DNA of 64,000 nucleotides from Periweissella cryptocerci (GTDB lineage Bacteria; Bacillota; Bacilli; Lactobacillales; Lactobacillaceae). The notes below the pieces were generated by a model. It worked only from the letters and a program-made list of their open reading frames with translations, was not told the origin of the DNA and made no database searches. Below are positions 1-10,700 of the stretch, piece by piece (the first letter of the stretch is position 1; each line of letters starts with the position of its first letter). Both the position numbers and the translations under genes were made by a program. The DNA is taken from contig NZ_CP037940.1 in assembly GCF_004358325.1 (NCBI RefSeq), forward strand, positions 1,116,001-1,180,000, in the 5' to 3' direction.

Positions 1-1890
1 TGCTTTATTCATATCGCGGAATTCAACTTCCGTGAAGCTCGTGCCTTCCTTATCGCCGTCTGCGACTTCATGACTGATTGCGATTAACCCGCGAATTTCT
101 TTCTTAATCGTGGTTGGCGTGATGCCATGTTCCTCATTGTAAGCGATTTGAATATCACGCCGCCGTTGGGTTTCATCCATCGCCCGTTGCATTGAGCCAG
201 TGACTTTATCAGCATATAAAATAACATGCCCATTGGAATTCCGCGCAGCCCGGCCAATTGTTTGAATTAGTGACCGTTCGTTACGCAAGAAGCCTTCCTT
301 ATCCGCATCCAAAATCGCAATCAAGGAAACTTCCGGCACATCAATCCCTTCACGGAGCAAATTAATCCCAATCAAGACGTCAAATTTACCGAGCCGTAAA
401 TCGCGAATAATTTCCCCACGTTCAAGCGTCTTAATATCTGAGTGCAGATATTTAACTTTAATCCCTAAATCTTTGAAGTAATCCGTTAAATCTTCGGACA
501 TTTTTTTCGTCAATGTCGTAATGAAGACCCGCTCGTTCTTTTCAACGCGGGCATTAATTTCACCAACTAAGTCATCAATTTGTCCCATGACTTGGCGGAC
601 TTCCACCGTTGGATCAAGTAACCCTGTTGGTCGAATGATTTGTTGTGCTACATGACTTTCTGGTACCCGCTCTGTTTCATAATCACCGGGCGTGGCCGAC
701 ATATAAATAATTTTATTAACGTGCTCTTCAAATTCATGCAAGGTCAGCGGACGATTATCCAACGCTGATGGTAACCGGAAGCCATAATCAACTAATTGTT
801 GTTTCCGAGCCTTATCACCATTATACATCCCCCGTACTTGGGGCATCGTCACGTGACTTTCATCAACCACAATCAAAAAATCATCAGGGAAGAAATCCAG
901 TAACGTAAATGGTGGTTCACCGGGTTGCCGACCATCCATGTGCCGCGAGTAGTTTTCAATCCCACTCGTGAAGCCCATTTCACGCATCATTTCAATGTCG
1001 TATTCCGTCCGTTGCTTGAGGCGTTGTGCTTCCAACAACTTGCCTTCACTTTCAAAAAACTTCAGTTGCTCTTCAAGTTCTTCAGAAATTGTCCGAATTG
1101 CGCGTTCCATAATTGTGTCATTGGTCATAAAGTGGGTCGCGGGGAAAATTGAAACGTGATCTTCATCAATCAAAATTTCACCAGTTAACGAATCAACTTC
1201 GCGAATCCGGTCAATTTCATCCCCAAAAAATTCAATCCGGAGCGCTTTTGCGTCTTGTGATGCGGGGAAGACTTCGACAATATCTCCATGCACACGGAAA
1301 CGACCACGCTGAAAATCAATATCGTTACGTTGGAATTGAATATCAATTAATTTTCGTAATAAATCATCTCGTTCCATCGTCATACCAACACGCAGTGACA
1401 CCACGTGATCACGATATTGGTGTGGGTCACCCAAACCAAAGATTGACGATACCGAAGCCACAACAATTACGTCGTTGCGTTCCAATAATGATGCGGTCGC
1501 TGAGTTTCGCAGCTTATCAATTTCATCATTGATTGATGAATCTTTTTCGATATACGTATCCGATGATGGTACGTAGGCTTCTGGTTGATAATAATCATAA
1601 TATGAAACAAAATATTCAACCGCATTATCGGGGAAAAACTCTTTAAATTCACCGTACAATTGCCCGGCCAAAGTCTTATTGTGGGACAGCACCAAGGTTG
1701 GTTTATTAACTTCTTTAATCACATTGGAAATCGTAAATGTTTTACCTGTCCCTGTTGCCCCAAGTAAAATCTGTTCCTTTTCCCCGCTTTCAAGTCCATT
1801 CACTAACTGTTCAATCGCCTGGGGCTGATCCCCAGTCGGAACGTATTTTGAGTGCAACTCAAATGCATGTGTGTCATCGCGATCAATCAT
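1..1890 (-). CDS. uvrB: UvrABC system protein B (excinuclease subunit), 3' end cut by window edge
   Basis: UvrB is the DNA-damage verification helicase of nucleotide excision repair; it is loaded by UvrA and then recruits UvrC. The 630 codons present run from the start to the window edge in one open frame. The start reads [16 protein letters not shown], followed by Walker A GATGTGKT at residues 44-51 and a Tyr-rich beta-hairpin ([10 protein letters not shown]) near residue 100. Helicase motifs such as GRAARN and a [11 protein letters not shown] segment follow. Family members are about 660-670 aa, so only some 35 residues, probably the C-terminal UVR coiled coil, are missing. The start ATG is preceded by a GAAAGG ribosome site. 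No convincing SOS box was found upstream. Confidence 0.97.
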   Translation of the reverse strand, partial: MIDRDDTHAFELHSKYVPTGDQPQAIEQLVNGLESGEKEQILLGATGTGKTFTISNVIKEVNKPTLVLSHNKTLAGQLYGEFKEFFPDNAVEYFVSYYDYYQPEAYVPSSDTYIEKDSSINDEIDKLRNSATASLLERNDVIVVASVSSIFGLGDPHQYRDHVVSLRVGMTMERDDLLRKLIDIQFQRNDIDFQRGRFRVHGDIVEVFPASQDAKALRIEFFGDEIDRIREVDSLTGEILIDEDHVSIFPATHFMTNDTIMERAIRTISEELEEQLKFFESEGKLLEAQRLKQRTEYDIEMMREMGFTSGIENYSRHMDGRQPGEPPFTLLDFFPDDFLIVVDESHVTMPQVRGMYNGDKARKQQLVDYGFRLPSALDNRPLTLHEFEEHVNKIIYMSATPGDYETERVPESHVAQQIIRPTGLLDPTVEVRQVMGQIDDLVGEINARVEKNERVFITTLTKKMSEDLTDYFKDLGIKVKYLHSDIKTLERGEIIRDLRLGKFDVLIGINLLREGIDVPEVSLIAILDADKEGFLRNERSLIQTIGRAARNSNGHVILYADKVTGSMQRAMDETQRRRDIQIAYNEEHGITPTTIKKEIRGLIAISHEVADGDKEGTSFTEVEFRDMNKA

Positions 1891-2148
1891 TTTCAACCAA
1901 CCTTTCTTCCTACTAACTGTAGGTTACTTATTTACTGAACTTCTCGTTGTTAATGTCTTAAATTCCCCTGTCTTAGCCATCAATTCAATCACCTTGTTCG
2001 TGACTAAAATCCATTATCACAAAAGATTTAGTGTTTTATTTCAACAAACAAAATCCTAAAGTCCATGCAACACATTGTTTTATCAACTGAACCGCTAGCT
2101 AACCATGTAAAAATAGTACACATACTCCAACGAACATTTAATAAATAT
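1891..2148. other. uvrB leader / intergenic DNA
   Basis: AT-rich intergenic DNA upstream of uvrB. It must hold the uvrB promoter but no clear -35/-10 pair or LexA palindrome could be assigned; only a half-site CGAACA near 2140 resembles an SOS box arm. Confidence 0.4.
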
Positions 2149-2550
2149 GGCTCTATTTATTCTAGCGTAGGATTCTCATTCCCGTACTTTTGTTTAAGAA
2201 TACTCATGTACTATGGAATATATCTTAGGCACTAGTTTGTTTTCAATGCACCTCTGCTCATAACGACTGTTTTTTCTAGTTTGAGAATTATTACTAACTA
2301 ACGCAGTGGCTGGAAATTGCTTGGCGGGCGCAGCCTTTACACCGCGACTGGGGGAATATGTGTGAAACACATATTTCCGCTGAGGATAAGATGAGGACTC
2401 TTAGGAATTTATTCCTTAAAGTCCCAGCTTATCCGAACCTCACAAGACCGTATTTTGGCTTGTGAGGTTGCTTCCAGCGCAGTGCGCCAAGTAATTTCCA
2501 GACACGCAGTGGCCAAGTTTATTCAATACCACGCCAGACGGAATAGAGCC
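2149..2550 (+). repeat. Structured intergenic repeat, copy A (full length)
   Basis: About 402 bp with imperfect terminal inverted repeats (GGCTCTATT... and ...AATAGAGCC). The core from about 2297 to 2519 folds as an outer stem (CTGGAAATTGCTTGGCG with CGCCAAGTAATTTCCAG) enclosing three hairpins: GGAATATGTGT/ACACATATTTCC, a GGACTCTTAGGAA stem inside a GGATAAG/CTTATCC stem, and CCTCACAAG/CTTGTGAGG. The motif ACGCAGTGGC occurs on both sides of the core. The right end lies 8 bp from the U-tract of the terminator of the HD-domain gene. Confidence 0.85.
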
Positions 2551-2558
2551 ATGAATGT

Positions 2559-2589
2559 AAAAAAAGAAAGCTTAATCATAAGCTTTCTT
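2559..2589 (-). terminator. Intrinsic terminator of the HD-domain gene
   Basis: On the minus strand an 11-bp perfect stem (AAGAAAGCTTA with TAAGCTTTCTT, 4-nt loop) runs into a T-rich tract. It lies about 70 bp past the stop codon of the HD-domain gene. A second small hairpin, GGACTAAT/ATTAGTCC, overlaps that stop codon at 2645-2667. Confidence 0.75.
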
Positions 2590-2660
2590 ATATACTTACT
2601 ATTTATAATTTTAACATATAGAACAATCGTTCGGTATACTTAAAGGACTAATTTCGGTGA

Positions 2661-3290
2661 TTAGTCCAAAATTGTCTTTGTTAGCGCCATTAGCTTACCA
2701 CGTTCAGAAAATTCTTGATCCAACATTTCTGGTAGCACCGTGCTAATCACGTACTTCACACTTGGCATATCGTTAAATGATAACATCGTTTCCAAACTTT
2801 CTTTGTAGATTTCAACAAAGACCGGTTCTGGGTTGCCCTTTTGAATTTCGCCAAAAGCTTCGTACAATAAATCCAGTTTATCGGCAACCGACAAAATACG
2901 ACCTTCGAGGGAATCATCCTTTCCTTCTGTCAGGCGACGCATATAGCGTTCACGTAATTCAGACGGGATTTCTTTTTCAACGAAATTTTTAGTTAATGAG
3001 TCTTCCACATCAGACAACATCATGCGTAACGTGCTCGTGGCATACTTAACGGGTGTCTTAATATCACCGATAAAGCGTTCCGTATAATCATGGTTCAAGG
3101 CCTTCTCATACAGGCTTTGCCAATTAACGTCGCTGCCATTAATTTCTTCAATATCGCCAAGAAATTGGGCCGCTTGAGTAACTTTCCATGAGTGGGCTGC
3201 TACACTGTGCCCTTGGTATTTAAAATAACCCGGTGCGCGGACAACCATTTCTAACTCGCTCAAACCTTGTAAATATTCATGCATTCCCAT
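2661..3290 (-). CDS. HD-domain hydrolase, YfbR-like 5'-nucleotidase family
   Basis: A 209-aa cytosolic protein of the HD phosphohydrolase superfamily, most like YfbR-type deoxyribonucleoside-5'-monophosphatases (family assignment by motif reading). Metal-binding elements visible are the early His in SVAAHS, the HD pair in ALNHDYTER followed by GDIKTPVKY, and a later Asp in SVADKLD. The start was placed at ATG 3290 (MGMHEYLQGL) because GGAGGGG lies 9 nt upstream; a longer in-frame ATG at 3320 would put that ribosome site inside the coding region. The gene stands alone between repeat copies A and B. The substrate cannot be read from sequence. Confidence 0.8.
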   Translation of the reverse strand: MGMHEYLQGLSELEMVVRAPGYFKYQGHSVAAHSWKVTQAAQFLGDIEEINGSDVNWQSLYEKALNHDYTERFIGDIKTPVKYATSTLRMMLSDVEDSLTKNFVEKEIPSELRERYMRRLTEGKDDSLEGRILSVADKLDLLYEAFGEIQKGNPEPVFVEIYKESLETMLSFNDMPSVKYVISTVLPEMLDQEFSERGKLMALTKTILD

Positions 3291-3384
3291 GATGTAAGAC
3301 CCCTCCATATAATTTGACATAAGTTACATTCTGCAACAGTGCCAAATTGGTTTTATTTATCCTATCAAATTGTTGTGTGACTTA

Positions 3385-3400
3385 CAAGGAAGATTCCTTG
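3385..3400. promoter_or_regulatory. 16-bp palindrome upstream of the HD-domain gene
   Basis: CAAGGAAGATTCCTTG has perfect 7-bp arms around a 2-bp centre, about 95 bp before the HD-domain gene start. It could be an operator; no regulator is encoded nearby. Confidence 0.3.
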
Positions 3401-3460
3401 ATTAGTCGGTTTTACCACATATTCCCGAATATTCGAACTCATATCCAACCTAAAAATTCG

Positions 3461-3854
3461 GGTTCTATTCATTCTAGCGCGGAATTGTCGTTTCTGTACA
3501 TTGCAATCATCGAATTACTGAGGTTCTATTGTCAGCGTTGTTTCCATACTACTGATGTCTGTGGTTTAAACGATTCTCGCTAGTTTGAGCATTACTCCTA
3601 ACTAACGGAGTGGCAGTAAATTACTTGGCGGTCGCAGCCTTTACACCGCGACTGGGGGAATATGTGTGCAGCACATATTTCCGCTGAGGATGAGATGCGG
3701 ACTCTTAGGAATTTATTCCTTAGAAGCCCAGCTTATCCGAGTTGTTCAAGACCGCACTTCGGCTTGAACATGTACTTCCAGCGCGGTGCGCCAAGTAATT
3801 TACTGGCACGCAGTGGCCAAGTTTATTCAATCTCACGTCAGACGAAATAGAGCC
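3461..3854 (+). repeat. Structured intergenic repeat, copy B (full length)
   Basis: About 394 bp, same architecture as copy A, but several stems differ and still pair. The outer stem is GGCAGTAAATTACTTGGCG with CGCCAAGTAATTTACTGGC, and the third hairpin is GTTCAAG/CTTGAAC instead of CTCACAAG/CTTGTGAG. Ends are GGTTCTATTCATTCTAGCG and GACGAAATAGAGCC. The right end is 20 bp from the sortase-operon terminator. Confidence 0.85.
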
Positions 3855-3873
3855 GTTTTATGTTTCAACCACT

Positions 3874-3908
3874 AAAAAGTGGCACGGAAGATTCCCCCGT
3901 GCCACTTC
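3874..3908 (-). terminator. Intrinsic terminator of the pilus operon
   Basis: Minus-strand stem GTGGCACGG/CCGTGCCAC followed by TTTTT, just after the sortase stop codon. Confidence 0.85.
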
Positions 3909-3913
3909 TTAGT

Positions 3914-4789
3914 TTATTCAGTTACCGTAACTGCTGCCAGTTTCTTCTTACGAAATTTCCGGAAGCCAACGACCGCTAATGTTAAGACCAAAACTAGCGC
4001 GCCCACAGCAGCCATACTTTCTTGCATGATACTACTTTCCTTGGGGGCACCGTAACCAACAAAGTGACCACGAACCAACAAACGGTGCGTGTTCACCATG
4101 TATGGTGTACAAGTAATCAACGTTACATAACTTTGCTCTTTATCAACTTGTAAGTAATCAAGGTTATCGGGTTCCACAACTTTAATCTGGTCCACTTGAT
4201 AAACGAGTTGCTTACCATTGGTTTCGATGTAAAATTTGTTGCCGACCTTAACTTTAGGCAAGTCCGTGAAAAGGCGGGCATCTAACAAGCCGCGGTGGCC
4301 GGTTAATAATGCGTGCGTCCCTTTTTCTGGTGATGGTACTGATGAACCGGGGACAAGCCCAATCCCGTGTTCCAGTTGGACATCCGAACTACCGTTATAA
4401 ATCGGTGCATCCGTATTGATATCTGGAATGTGAATTGTTCCCATAATACGACCTAACTTACTTGCTAAATCTTTATTATCGGTCCCAAAATTTTGGAGTA
4501 AACCGCGATTTTCTTTTTCAACTTTTTCAGCTAACAACTTACTATTTTTAAACGGATCTTTGACATCATCCTTCTTACCCGCCCGTACCTTGGCATTTCG
4601 CGCTTTATCAGCAGCTTCAACAACTGCCTTTTGCTTCGCGTCAAGTGCCGCGGTCTGCTTACGGTAGCGATTAATAACTTGTTGCTGTTGCACAGATGCG
4701 TAAACGCGACCAATCAGTGGTGCACAGAAAACGGTGGCCCCAGCCATGAAGACTAAAATCAAGACAATCCGCATAATTTTCTTTTTCAT
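3914..4789 (-). CDS. srtC: Class C (pilin-polymerising) sortase
   Basis: This 291-aa membrane transpeptidase should link the pilins encoded just upstream into a covalent fibre. Seen in sequence: an N-terminal membrane segment (about 6-24), the class C lid motif DPF at 78-80, the catalytic His in LTGHRG (H165), the Cys in TLITCTP (C227) and the Arg in NTHRLLVRG (R236), then a C-terminal membrane helix (about 258-276) with a basic tail. The C-terminal helix and DPF lid distinguish class C from housekeeping class A. It is the last gene of a four-gene minus-strand operon and is followed by a strong terminator. No class A sortase is present in the window. Confidence 0.95.
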   Translation of the reverse strand: MKKKIMRIVLILVFMAGATVFCAPLIGRVYASVQQQQVINRYRKQTAALDAKQKAVVEAADKARNAKVRAGKKDDVKDPFKNSKLLAEKVEKENRGLLQNFGTDNKDLASKLGRIMGTIHIPDINTDAPIYNGSSDVQLEHGIGLVPGSSVPSPEKGTHALLTGHRGLLDARLFTDLPKVKVGNKFYIETNGKQLVYQVDQIKVVEPDNLDYLQVDKEQSYVTLITCTPYMVNTHRLLVRGHFVGYGAPKESSIMQESMAAVGALVLVLTLAVVGFRKFRKKKLAAVTVTE

Positions 4790-4828
4790 AAAACCGGTTC
4801 CTCCTTTTTCTTTTCCCCTCAGAACGGT

Positions 4829-4867
4829 TTAAGCTACGAAGCACCTGTAAGGTATTTCGTAGCTTAA
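4829..4867 (-). promoter_or_regulatory. Perfect 12-bp hairpin between minor pilin and sortase genes
   Basis: TTAAGCTACGAA and TTCGTAGCTTAA flank a 15-nt loop. There is no adjacent U-tract, so it is more likely an mRNA processing, stability or partial attenuation site that sets sortase level below pilin level than a full terminator. Confidence 0.5.
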
Positions 4868-4888
4868 ATCGTGTTACGTATCGTGTGC

Positions 4889-5686
4889 TTAAGCTTTCTT
4901 CTTACTAAGTTTGATTAACGTAAATGCAATCCCCATGATTACCAAACCAGCAATTGCAAAAATTACTGTATTGATACCACCCGTTTTTGGAAAGAGCGTT
5001 GCCAAACCGCTTTTTGCGGGAGCAACACTTTGTCCATCACGAGTATTACTAGGATCTTCGAGCGCATCACCGTAATCATCAGTCAATGGTTGCACTGGTG
5101 GATTAGCAGGCGCAACATCACTCTCATCTTCGATATCGCCAGTATCTGGCCACATCACGTCTGGTTGTGTTTGGTTCTTCAAGTAAAGTTCCAAAGTACC
5201 TGTGATTTTCGCGCCATCAAGGGCATGTGTTGGTAAAGCAATCAAAACTGGAATTGTTTCAGCTTTGATTACTTGATCAGGTGAATCGGTTTCAACAATC
5301 AAGTAGCGCCCATCATTAGCAACTGTTACCATCGTTTGACCGGTTGCATCAGTTGCTGGTGAAACGATACTGTGTTTTGCTGCGGCAACTAACTTATCCC
5401 CATAAACCCGCTTATCGTCACTGGCATTAAATGTTTGCGCTTCTTTGTCAGTAACTGGCACCACTGTGAATTTCACGCCGGCAAGCGGTGTACCCTCGCC
5501 ATCTTTGAAAGCTTGATCAGCACGGTGATTAGCTGGTTCATCCCCATAATCAAATGCGTACTTGTGTAATACCAGCTGAATGTCATCCACAACTTCATCG
5601 GCTTGCACCGTGGTTGTTCCCATCAAGCCCGCAATCATTGGTAGTAATAGAAGAAAGGACATGATGCTATAACGTATTTTTTTCAT
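4889..5686 (-). CDS. Minor (probably basal) pilin with FPKTG sorting signal
   Basis: A 265-aa secreted pilin. It has a signal peptide (1-29), a single pilin domain with the sequence GTLELYLKN near residue 163-171 that parallels the backbone pilin's pilin-motif strand, an E-box-like LIVETDSPD near 129-137, and a cell-wall sorting signal FPKTG (232-236) with membrane helix (about 239-258) and KKK tail. FPKTG replaces the usual LPxTG. A second sortase-like string, WPDTG (179-183), lies in the linker and has no membrane helix after it. The small size and position before the sortase suggest a basal pilin; this is inference. It starts 18 bp after the backbone gene behind AAGGAGG. Confidence 0.85.
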   Translation of the reverse strand: MKKIRYSIMSFLLLLPMIAGLMGTTTVQADEVVDDIQLVLHKYAFDYGDEPANHRADQAFKDGEGTPLAGVKFTVVPVTDKEAQTFNASDDKRVYGDKLVAAAKHSIVSPATDATGQTMVTVANDGRYLIVETDSPDQVIKAETIPVLIALPTHALDGAKITGTLELYLKNQTQPDVMWPDTGDIEDESDVAPANPPVQPLTDDYGDALEDPSNTRDGQSVAPAKSGLATLFPKTGGINTVIFAIAGLVIMGIAFTLIKLSKKKA

Positions 5687-5704
5687 AGCATATCCTCCTT
5701 AGGA

Positions 5705-7579
5705 TTACTTGATGCGACGGTATCCACGAACAGCTACGAACATTGCAGCTAAACCACCAAGAGCAGCGGCGATGTAACCCATGCCCCCAGTCAACGGAAG
5801 CTTGTTAGCAGGTAAGTTTTCAACTTCGTTAATTGGCAACTTAGTAGCATCACCACTGGCTTGGGCATCAGTTTCGGCAATTGTGAATTCAAGATCTGAC
5901 ATCGTTGCATAGTTTGTTGGTGTCTTAGTTTCTACCAATGTATACGTGCCTTCAGCTAAACCATCAACAACAAACATTGCATTAGTTCCATTTGAATCAA
6001 ATTTCTTGGCATCAGCAGCGTCATCTACCCAAACAACTTCGCGATCTTCGTTGTATGACAAGTATTTATCAGCGTCATTCTTCACCTTAAATTCGGCACC
6101 GGCCAATGGCTTAGAACCATCAGTCTTTTGGAACTTCTTGGCACCAGTCCAAGTTAATGAAGAGTCACCATCATGACCAGTATCAACGTTGTTCTTAACT
6201 GTCCAGTTAACAGTCGATCCATTTTCAAAGACAATTGAGTTAACTTGATCGGCATCAAGTGAGTTCAAAGTCGTATTGTACTTAATGTAAACATAGCCAT
6301 CAGTGTTTGCGGCCATTTTATCAAGACCGGCTTGCGTAAAGTTAAATACTACCTTACCGTTTGTTGCAGTATCAAGCTTGTAATCAGTTCCCGCAATTAA
6401 TGCATCAGTTGCAGGGGCCTTAGTTGAATCAGTGATGCGTTCGTCAACGACATAAACTTCAGCATCGTTAAATGAAATGTTAGCTGGCATTGTATCAGTG
6501 ATTACAAATTCTTGCATTTCATCAATATTAGAAGGAATCGTTGTGTTAATGTGCCAGTCAAAGGCTTGACCAACTTTAAGTCCTTCAGCAACTAAACCAG
6601 CAGCATCAAGATTACCAGTACCCTTGTTTTCAGTCGCACGATCAACGGTCTTCCATTGTTCAACCGTCGTTGGGTTCTTAATCTTATCTGTACCAGTGTA
6701 TGATTGAGTCAAGTTACTATCACTAATCGTGAATTCACGATCAGCAATCTTTTGGTAGCCGGCACCAGCATTGGCTGTTTCGACCAACTTGTAAGTACCA
6801 TAAGTTAAGTTATCCCAAGTTAAATCAACCCCGTCAATTAAACCGGTTGTTGTCTTTGAACCAAAATCTTCGTTTACAGTTACACCATTTTGATTTTTAA
6901 CCTTTGTCAGTGAAAATGTTGCCTTCAAGTTTTTTGCGGCCGTGTTATCTTCGATGTCCTTATCAACATTCAATGAACCAGTATTAGTACGGTTCTTCAA
7001 GTAAACGTCCAATGTACCGTTAACAACTTCGTGTTGGTCTTGACTATTTACTCGGTAAACTGGCAATTGCACAACTTGCGCATCTGACTTTTGCACGACA
7101 CCAGCGGGGGCGTTCGTTTCAACAATCATGTAGGCACCGCTATTAGGAACTTTAGCAGTTGTACCAGTTTGACCGTTAACGTTAGTAGGTCCATCTAACT
7201 CAATTTCAGTAGCAGTTGCTGCAAGTGCCTCTGCTTCGCTTTCACTGACATATCCCATAAACTTATCGTCCTTAACAGAGGCTAAAACATCTGAATCCAA
7301 ACGGTAAAGCTTGAATTCAACATCTTGTAACGCCTTATATTTTGCAGCTTCCAATTTTGCCACTGCTTCAGCATGCGTTAAGTTATTCAAATCAAGTTCA
7401 GGTGTACCCATTGGTTGTGACTTTTGAATCCCAAATTTATTAATCCGGATTGTAACATCAGAAGCTACTGCAGGTGCAGCTGAAACTGATTGGACACCAG
7501 TAATACCTGATGCTGCGATTGGTAATGCGATAGCTGCGGTCATAACCATGGCCTTTAATTGCTTTTTAGAAAATTTCAT
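5705..7579 (-). CDS. Major (backbone) pilin, LPLTG anchored
   Basis: A 624-aa pilus shaft subunit. Visible parts: signal peptide (1-34, cut near SAA), an N-terminal domain ending in GTLDVYLKN (188-196) whose Lys195 is the likely polymerisation nucleophile, a central isopeptide-type domain, a C-terminal SpaA/Cna-B-type domain, and the sorting signal LPLTG (594-598) with membrane helix and RRIK tail. E-box glutamates occur in VETNAPAG (E154), VETANAG (E267) and VETKTPT (E550). The pilin motif reads VYLK where the usual form is VYPK. A strong ribosome site (TAGGAG) precedes the start. The 126-bp gap from the tip gene holds three small hairpins (7605-7679), one followed by a T-tract only on the plus strand. 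Confidence 0.93.
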   Translation of the reverse strand: MKFSKKQLKAMVMTAAIALPIAASGITGVQSVSAAPAVASDVTIRINKFGIQKSQPMGTPELDLNNLTHAEAVAKLEAAKYKALQDVEFKLYRLDSDVLASVKDDKFMGYVSESEAEALAATATEIELDGPTNVNGQTGTTAKVPNSGAYMIVETNAPAGVVQKSDAQVVQLPVYRVNSQDQHEVVNGTLDVYLKNRTNTGSLNVDKDIEDNTAAKNLKATFSLTKVKNQNGVTVNEDFGSKTTTGLIDGVDLTWDNLTYGTYKLVETANAGAGYQKIADREFTISDSNLTQSYTGTDKIKNPTTVEQWKTVDRATENKGTGNLDAAGLVAEGLKVGQAFDWHINTTIPSNIDEMQEFVITDTMPANISFNDAEVYVVDERITDSTKAPATDALIAGTDYKLDTATNGKVVFNFTQAGLDKMAANTDGYVYIKYNTTLNSLDADQVNSIVFENGSTVNWTVKNNVDTGHDGDSSLTWTGAKKFQKTDGSKPLAGAEFKVKNDADKYLSYNEDREVVWVDDAADAKKFDSNGTNAMFVVDGLAEGTYTLVETKTPTNYATMSDLEFTIAETDAQASGDATKLPINEVENLPANKLPLTGGMGYIAAALGGLAAMFVAVRGYRRIK

Positions 7580-7705
7580 TATGTTTTTCTCCTATTGAAT
7601 GTATGTGTCCCATTATTGGGCACGAATTTTTTTATTCATATATGTGTGTGGCTCATGCCACCTTATGTTTGAACATAATTTTTAACATTTATAAATTTAT
7701 TACTA

Positions 7706-10700
7706 TTAGTTATTGTTTAACCGGCGGAAAATAAAAACTGAGCCAGCCATTAATGTGATACCTAAACCTAAGATAACCATGATTCCAATTGAACCAGTTG
7801 CGGGTAATTGATAACCCTTGTGGTGATTTGGAATAATAATTTGTGTCCGATATCCATCAGCAGTGATTTCAAACCGGATGTCCTCAGGTCGATTTGGATC
7901 ATACGAAACAAATCCCTCCGGAACTGGTCGTGCTTGTACTCTAAAACTATGAATCCCAAGATAACCATCCGGGGTTTCAACTTCCCGAATTTCATACGTC
8001 TGGTACGTAATAAATTCAAAATCACTTGGCACCCGGTGAATATTACCATCGGCTACCATGTCCACCCATTCGTGATTCTGACTAGACAGGCGAATTTGAA
8101 ATTTAGCACCTTCCAATGGGCTATTATCTTGGTCAACCTTAACGAGTTCTAATCCAATCTGTTCCTTGTGATTAACAACTTGGGCATTATTATCGTTATC
8201 AAAAGTTACATCAGTATCGGCCCAACTTACATCGCCGTTTTCAGCCACGATAATTTTGTAACTATCTTTGTCGCGGATGTAACCATCGGGCGTCTTCGTT
8301 TCAACTAATGTGTAGGTTCCTGGATTCAAATCACTAAAGGTAAACTTGTTACCGATTGGGTTTGGCTTCAGCGTAAATGATGGGTCCCCATCTTTAGTTA
8401 GCGTAAACTCCGCCCCTTCAACACTGGCAAATTTTTCATCAACTTTCAGTAATGAAAATTTCCCTTTCAGAACTTCAATCTTCTTTGGCTCTTCACGAAC
8501 CTTTACCGTATTGGTGTCCTGCGTGCCGAGAAATGTTTGCATGGATGCTGTATTATCACGCCAAATGGTTGTGTTAGCTTTATCGGCTAGCGTTGCATCC
8601 ACCTTAACATGTAAACCAATCGCAAAGCGTGACCCATCAAAGTCGATTACTCCGATACCTTCAGCGGTAAAATTAACCATGACCATTTGCCGTAGTTCTT
8701 TGTCTTTGGTGATTGGATCCTCATACATTTGCGCATCATTTGCAGTTACGACATAGCGCTCGTAGGTTTTGTTATCCGTCCCAGTAAAGGTTCTTGGAAT
8801 TACCTGGCCGCGCTGATCGTAGACCACTACATCTTGTTTACCATCTTTTAAAGTAATATTCGCGGGTAACCAATCCACCATAACCATCTTGTTGGGCTTA
8901 GCAATTGAATCAACCCCAATTTGATATGTTTGTTGATAGATGTAGTAATAGAATGTGTCATATAGTTGCCCATTCTTCGTGTAATGACCAATATCATCAA
9001 CTGATTGCATATGCAAATTACCGTATTGTTCGGCACCATTGACAATCGTGCCAAAGTGTTTATCGCTTGACGTGCTATCACCCGCCGGCTTTGGCGAAGT
9101 TGTCACGGTCTTGCTAGGTGCCACTAACGGCATGGGATCAATCGATGCACCGAAAATCGTTTGCCAAGTATTCCCTGTCCCGGTATAAATTCTAAATTTA
9201 TGCACCTTACCAGTTACTTCAAAGGAAACGGCTCCATTTTCAAAATCCGAAGCTCCCAAGGCATCAATGAAATTACCATTTTGGTGCGTGCCACTTTTGA
9301 GCTTGTCATAGTTACCATGACCGGTAGAATAGTACAGTTCATTTTGCTTACTAGTTGCCTTCATAATTGAATCTTTTGATAAAATAGTCGCATTCGCAAT
9401 TAGTTTACCGTCTGAACCAACTTTACCAACCATTTCCGCGTTAACTGAATTATTAATTCCCGTCGTTGTCACAGTCCAATCATAGTTATTCGCATTACCC
9501 GTAGCTCCAGCTGGGCCAAAGTTATTCAATGAACCGAACGTCAGATAAGAGGTCACCCCATCATCTGGCTCAACGTTCAGCAATTTATTCAACTTACCAT
9601 TGCCGTCAACCGAGTAGTACCGAATTTCAATATCCATGTTTGCAATTCCACGGTAGAAAATTCCTGAAAATAAATTATTCGGAATATCAATAAAGTGGGG
9701 CATGTTGGTACCATTAAACGGTTCTGAGTTCTTATACCACTGAATGTTAGAAACCGACATTACGGCCCCCATTTTATGGTCTTTCATATCAGTGCCTGTG
9801 TACGTACCAACATCATCATACGTTACCGCAAACGAGTAATCTTTAACGGCATTTTCATTGGCAAACTCAATCATATATGAAGATTGCCCGTTATTAGTGC
9901 TTGCATGTTGTTCATACTGCCAGTGATAGTGGGTCCGTGCCCAATACATCAAATTATTGTACGTATTTGAACTTGGGTTGTAAGGCTTACCACCATCTGA
10001 TGGATTAGGATTAACTTCAATCGAGCCCCGTGGGCGATTGAATTTTTCAAAGGCATGCACTGCTTTCCCATCCATATTGCCTAAGTCAGTACTATTTGGA
10101 TTATCACCAGTCACTTGCGAAAAGCGGGTACTGTTTTTGTTGCTAACCCATAAACCAAACTTACTAGCATCAGTTGCGCCAGTTCCCCCAGCAAATGAGT
10201 TATTCAAAATTTTAACTGATTCAACAGTTTCAGTTCCTTTGGCCTCATTAGCAGGATTATCGGTTAATAGTGCGCGCGCTTTTTTGGTGTCCTTTTGTTT
10301 TACCGCTTCTTGCTTATTCGCTGCATCACTCTCAGAATTTGGCGTAGTAGCTAAATTACTATTTCCTTGTTCATCTTTTGGTGTTAATTTATCAGCATCA
10401 ATCGATATTATTACCGGCTTGTTTGCATCACTAATATCTTTAGCAAAATTTTGCTCATTTTCCTTGGCTTGTATCACCGGATTCAATGCAACTTCAAATT
10501 TCTTTGCCGCCAAATCTTTAATGGCTGTTTTAAAAGTTAATTCATATTCTGCATACTCGTCGCCATATTTTACAAATTCTTTTTCAGCAACTTGATTACC
10601 CATAAGAATTAACGCATCTTTTGGCGATGCAGCTAATTCTTGGGGGTTACCTAAACCATTACCTTCGATATCGGCTTTAAGTTGTATTCCGACAATTCGT

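Noticed and set aside
2130..2150. SOS (LexA) box at uvrB
   Set aside because: Only a CGAACA half-site is present; the matching GTTCG arm is absent.
2297..2519. Repeat cores as integron attC sites
   Set aside because: They are palindromic and carry ACTAAC strings, but there is no integrase, no gene-cassette array, no consistent GTTRRRY core at both ends, and the cores have conserved asymmetric loops and three sub-hairpins.
2149..2550. Repeat copies as group IIC intron remnants
   Set aside because: Terminator-adjacent placement fits, but no domain V hairpin, no reverse transcriptase and no GTGYG-type 5' end were seen; the terminal inverted repeats argue against an intron.
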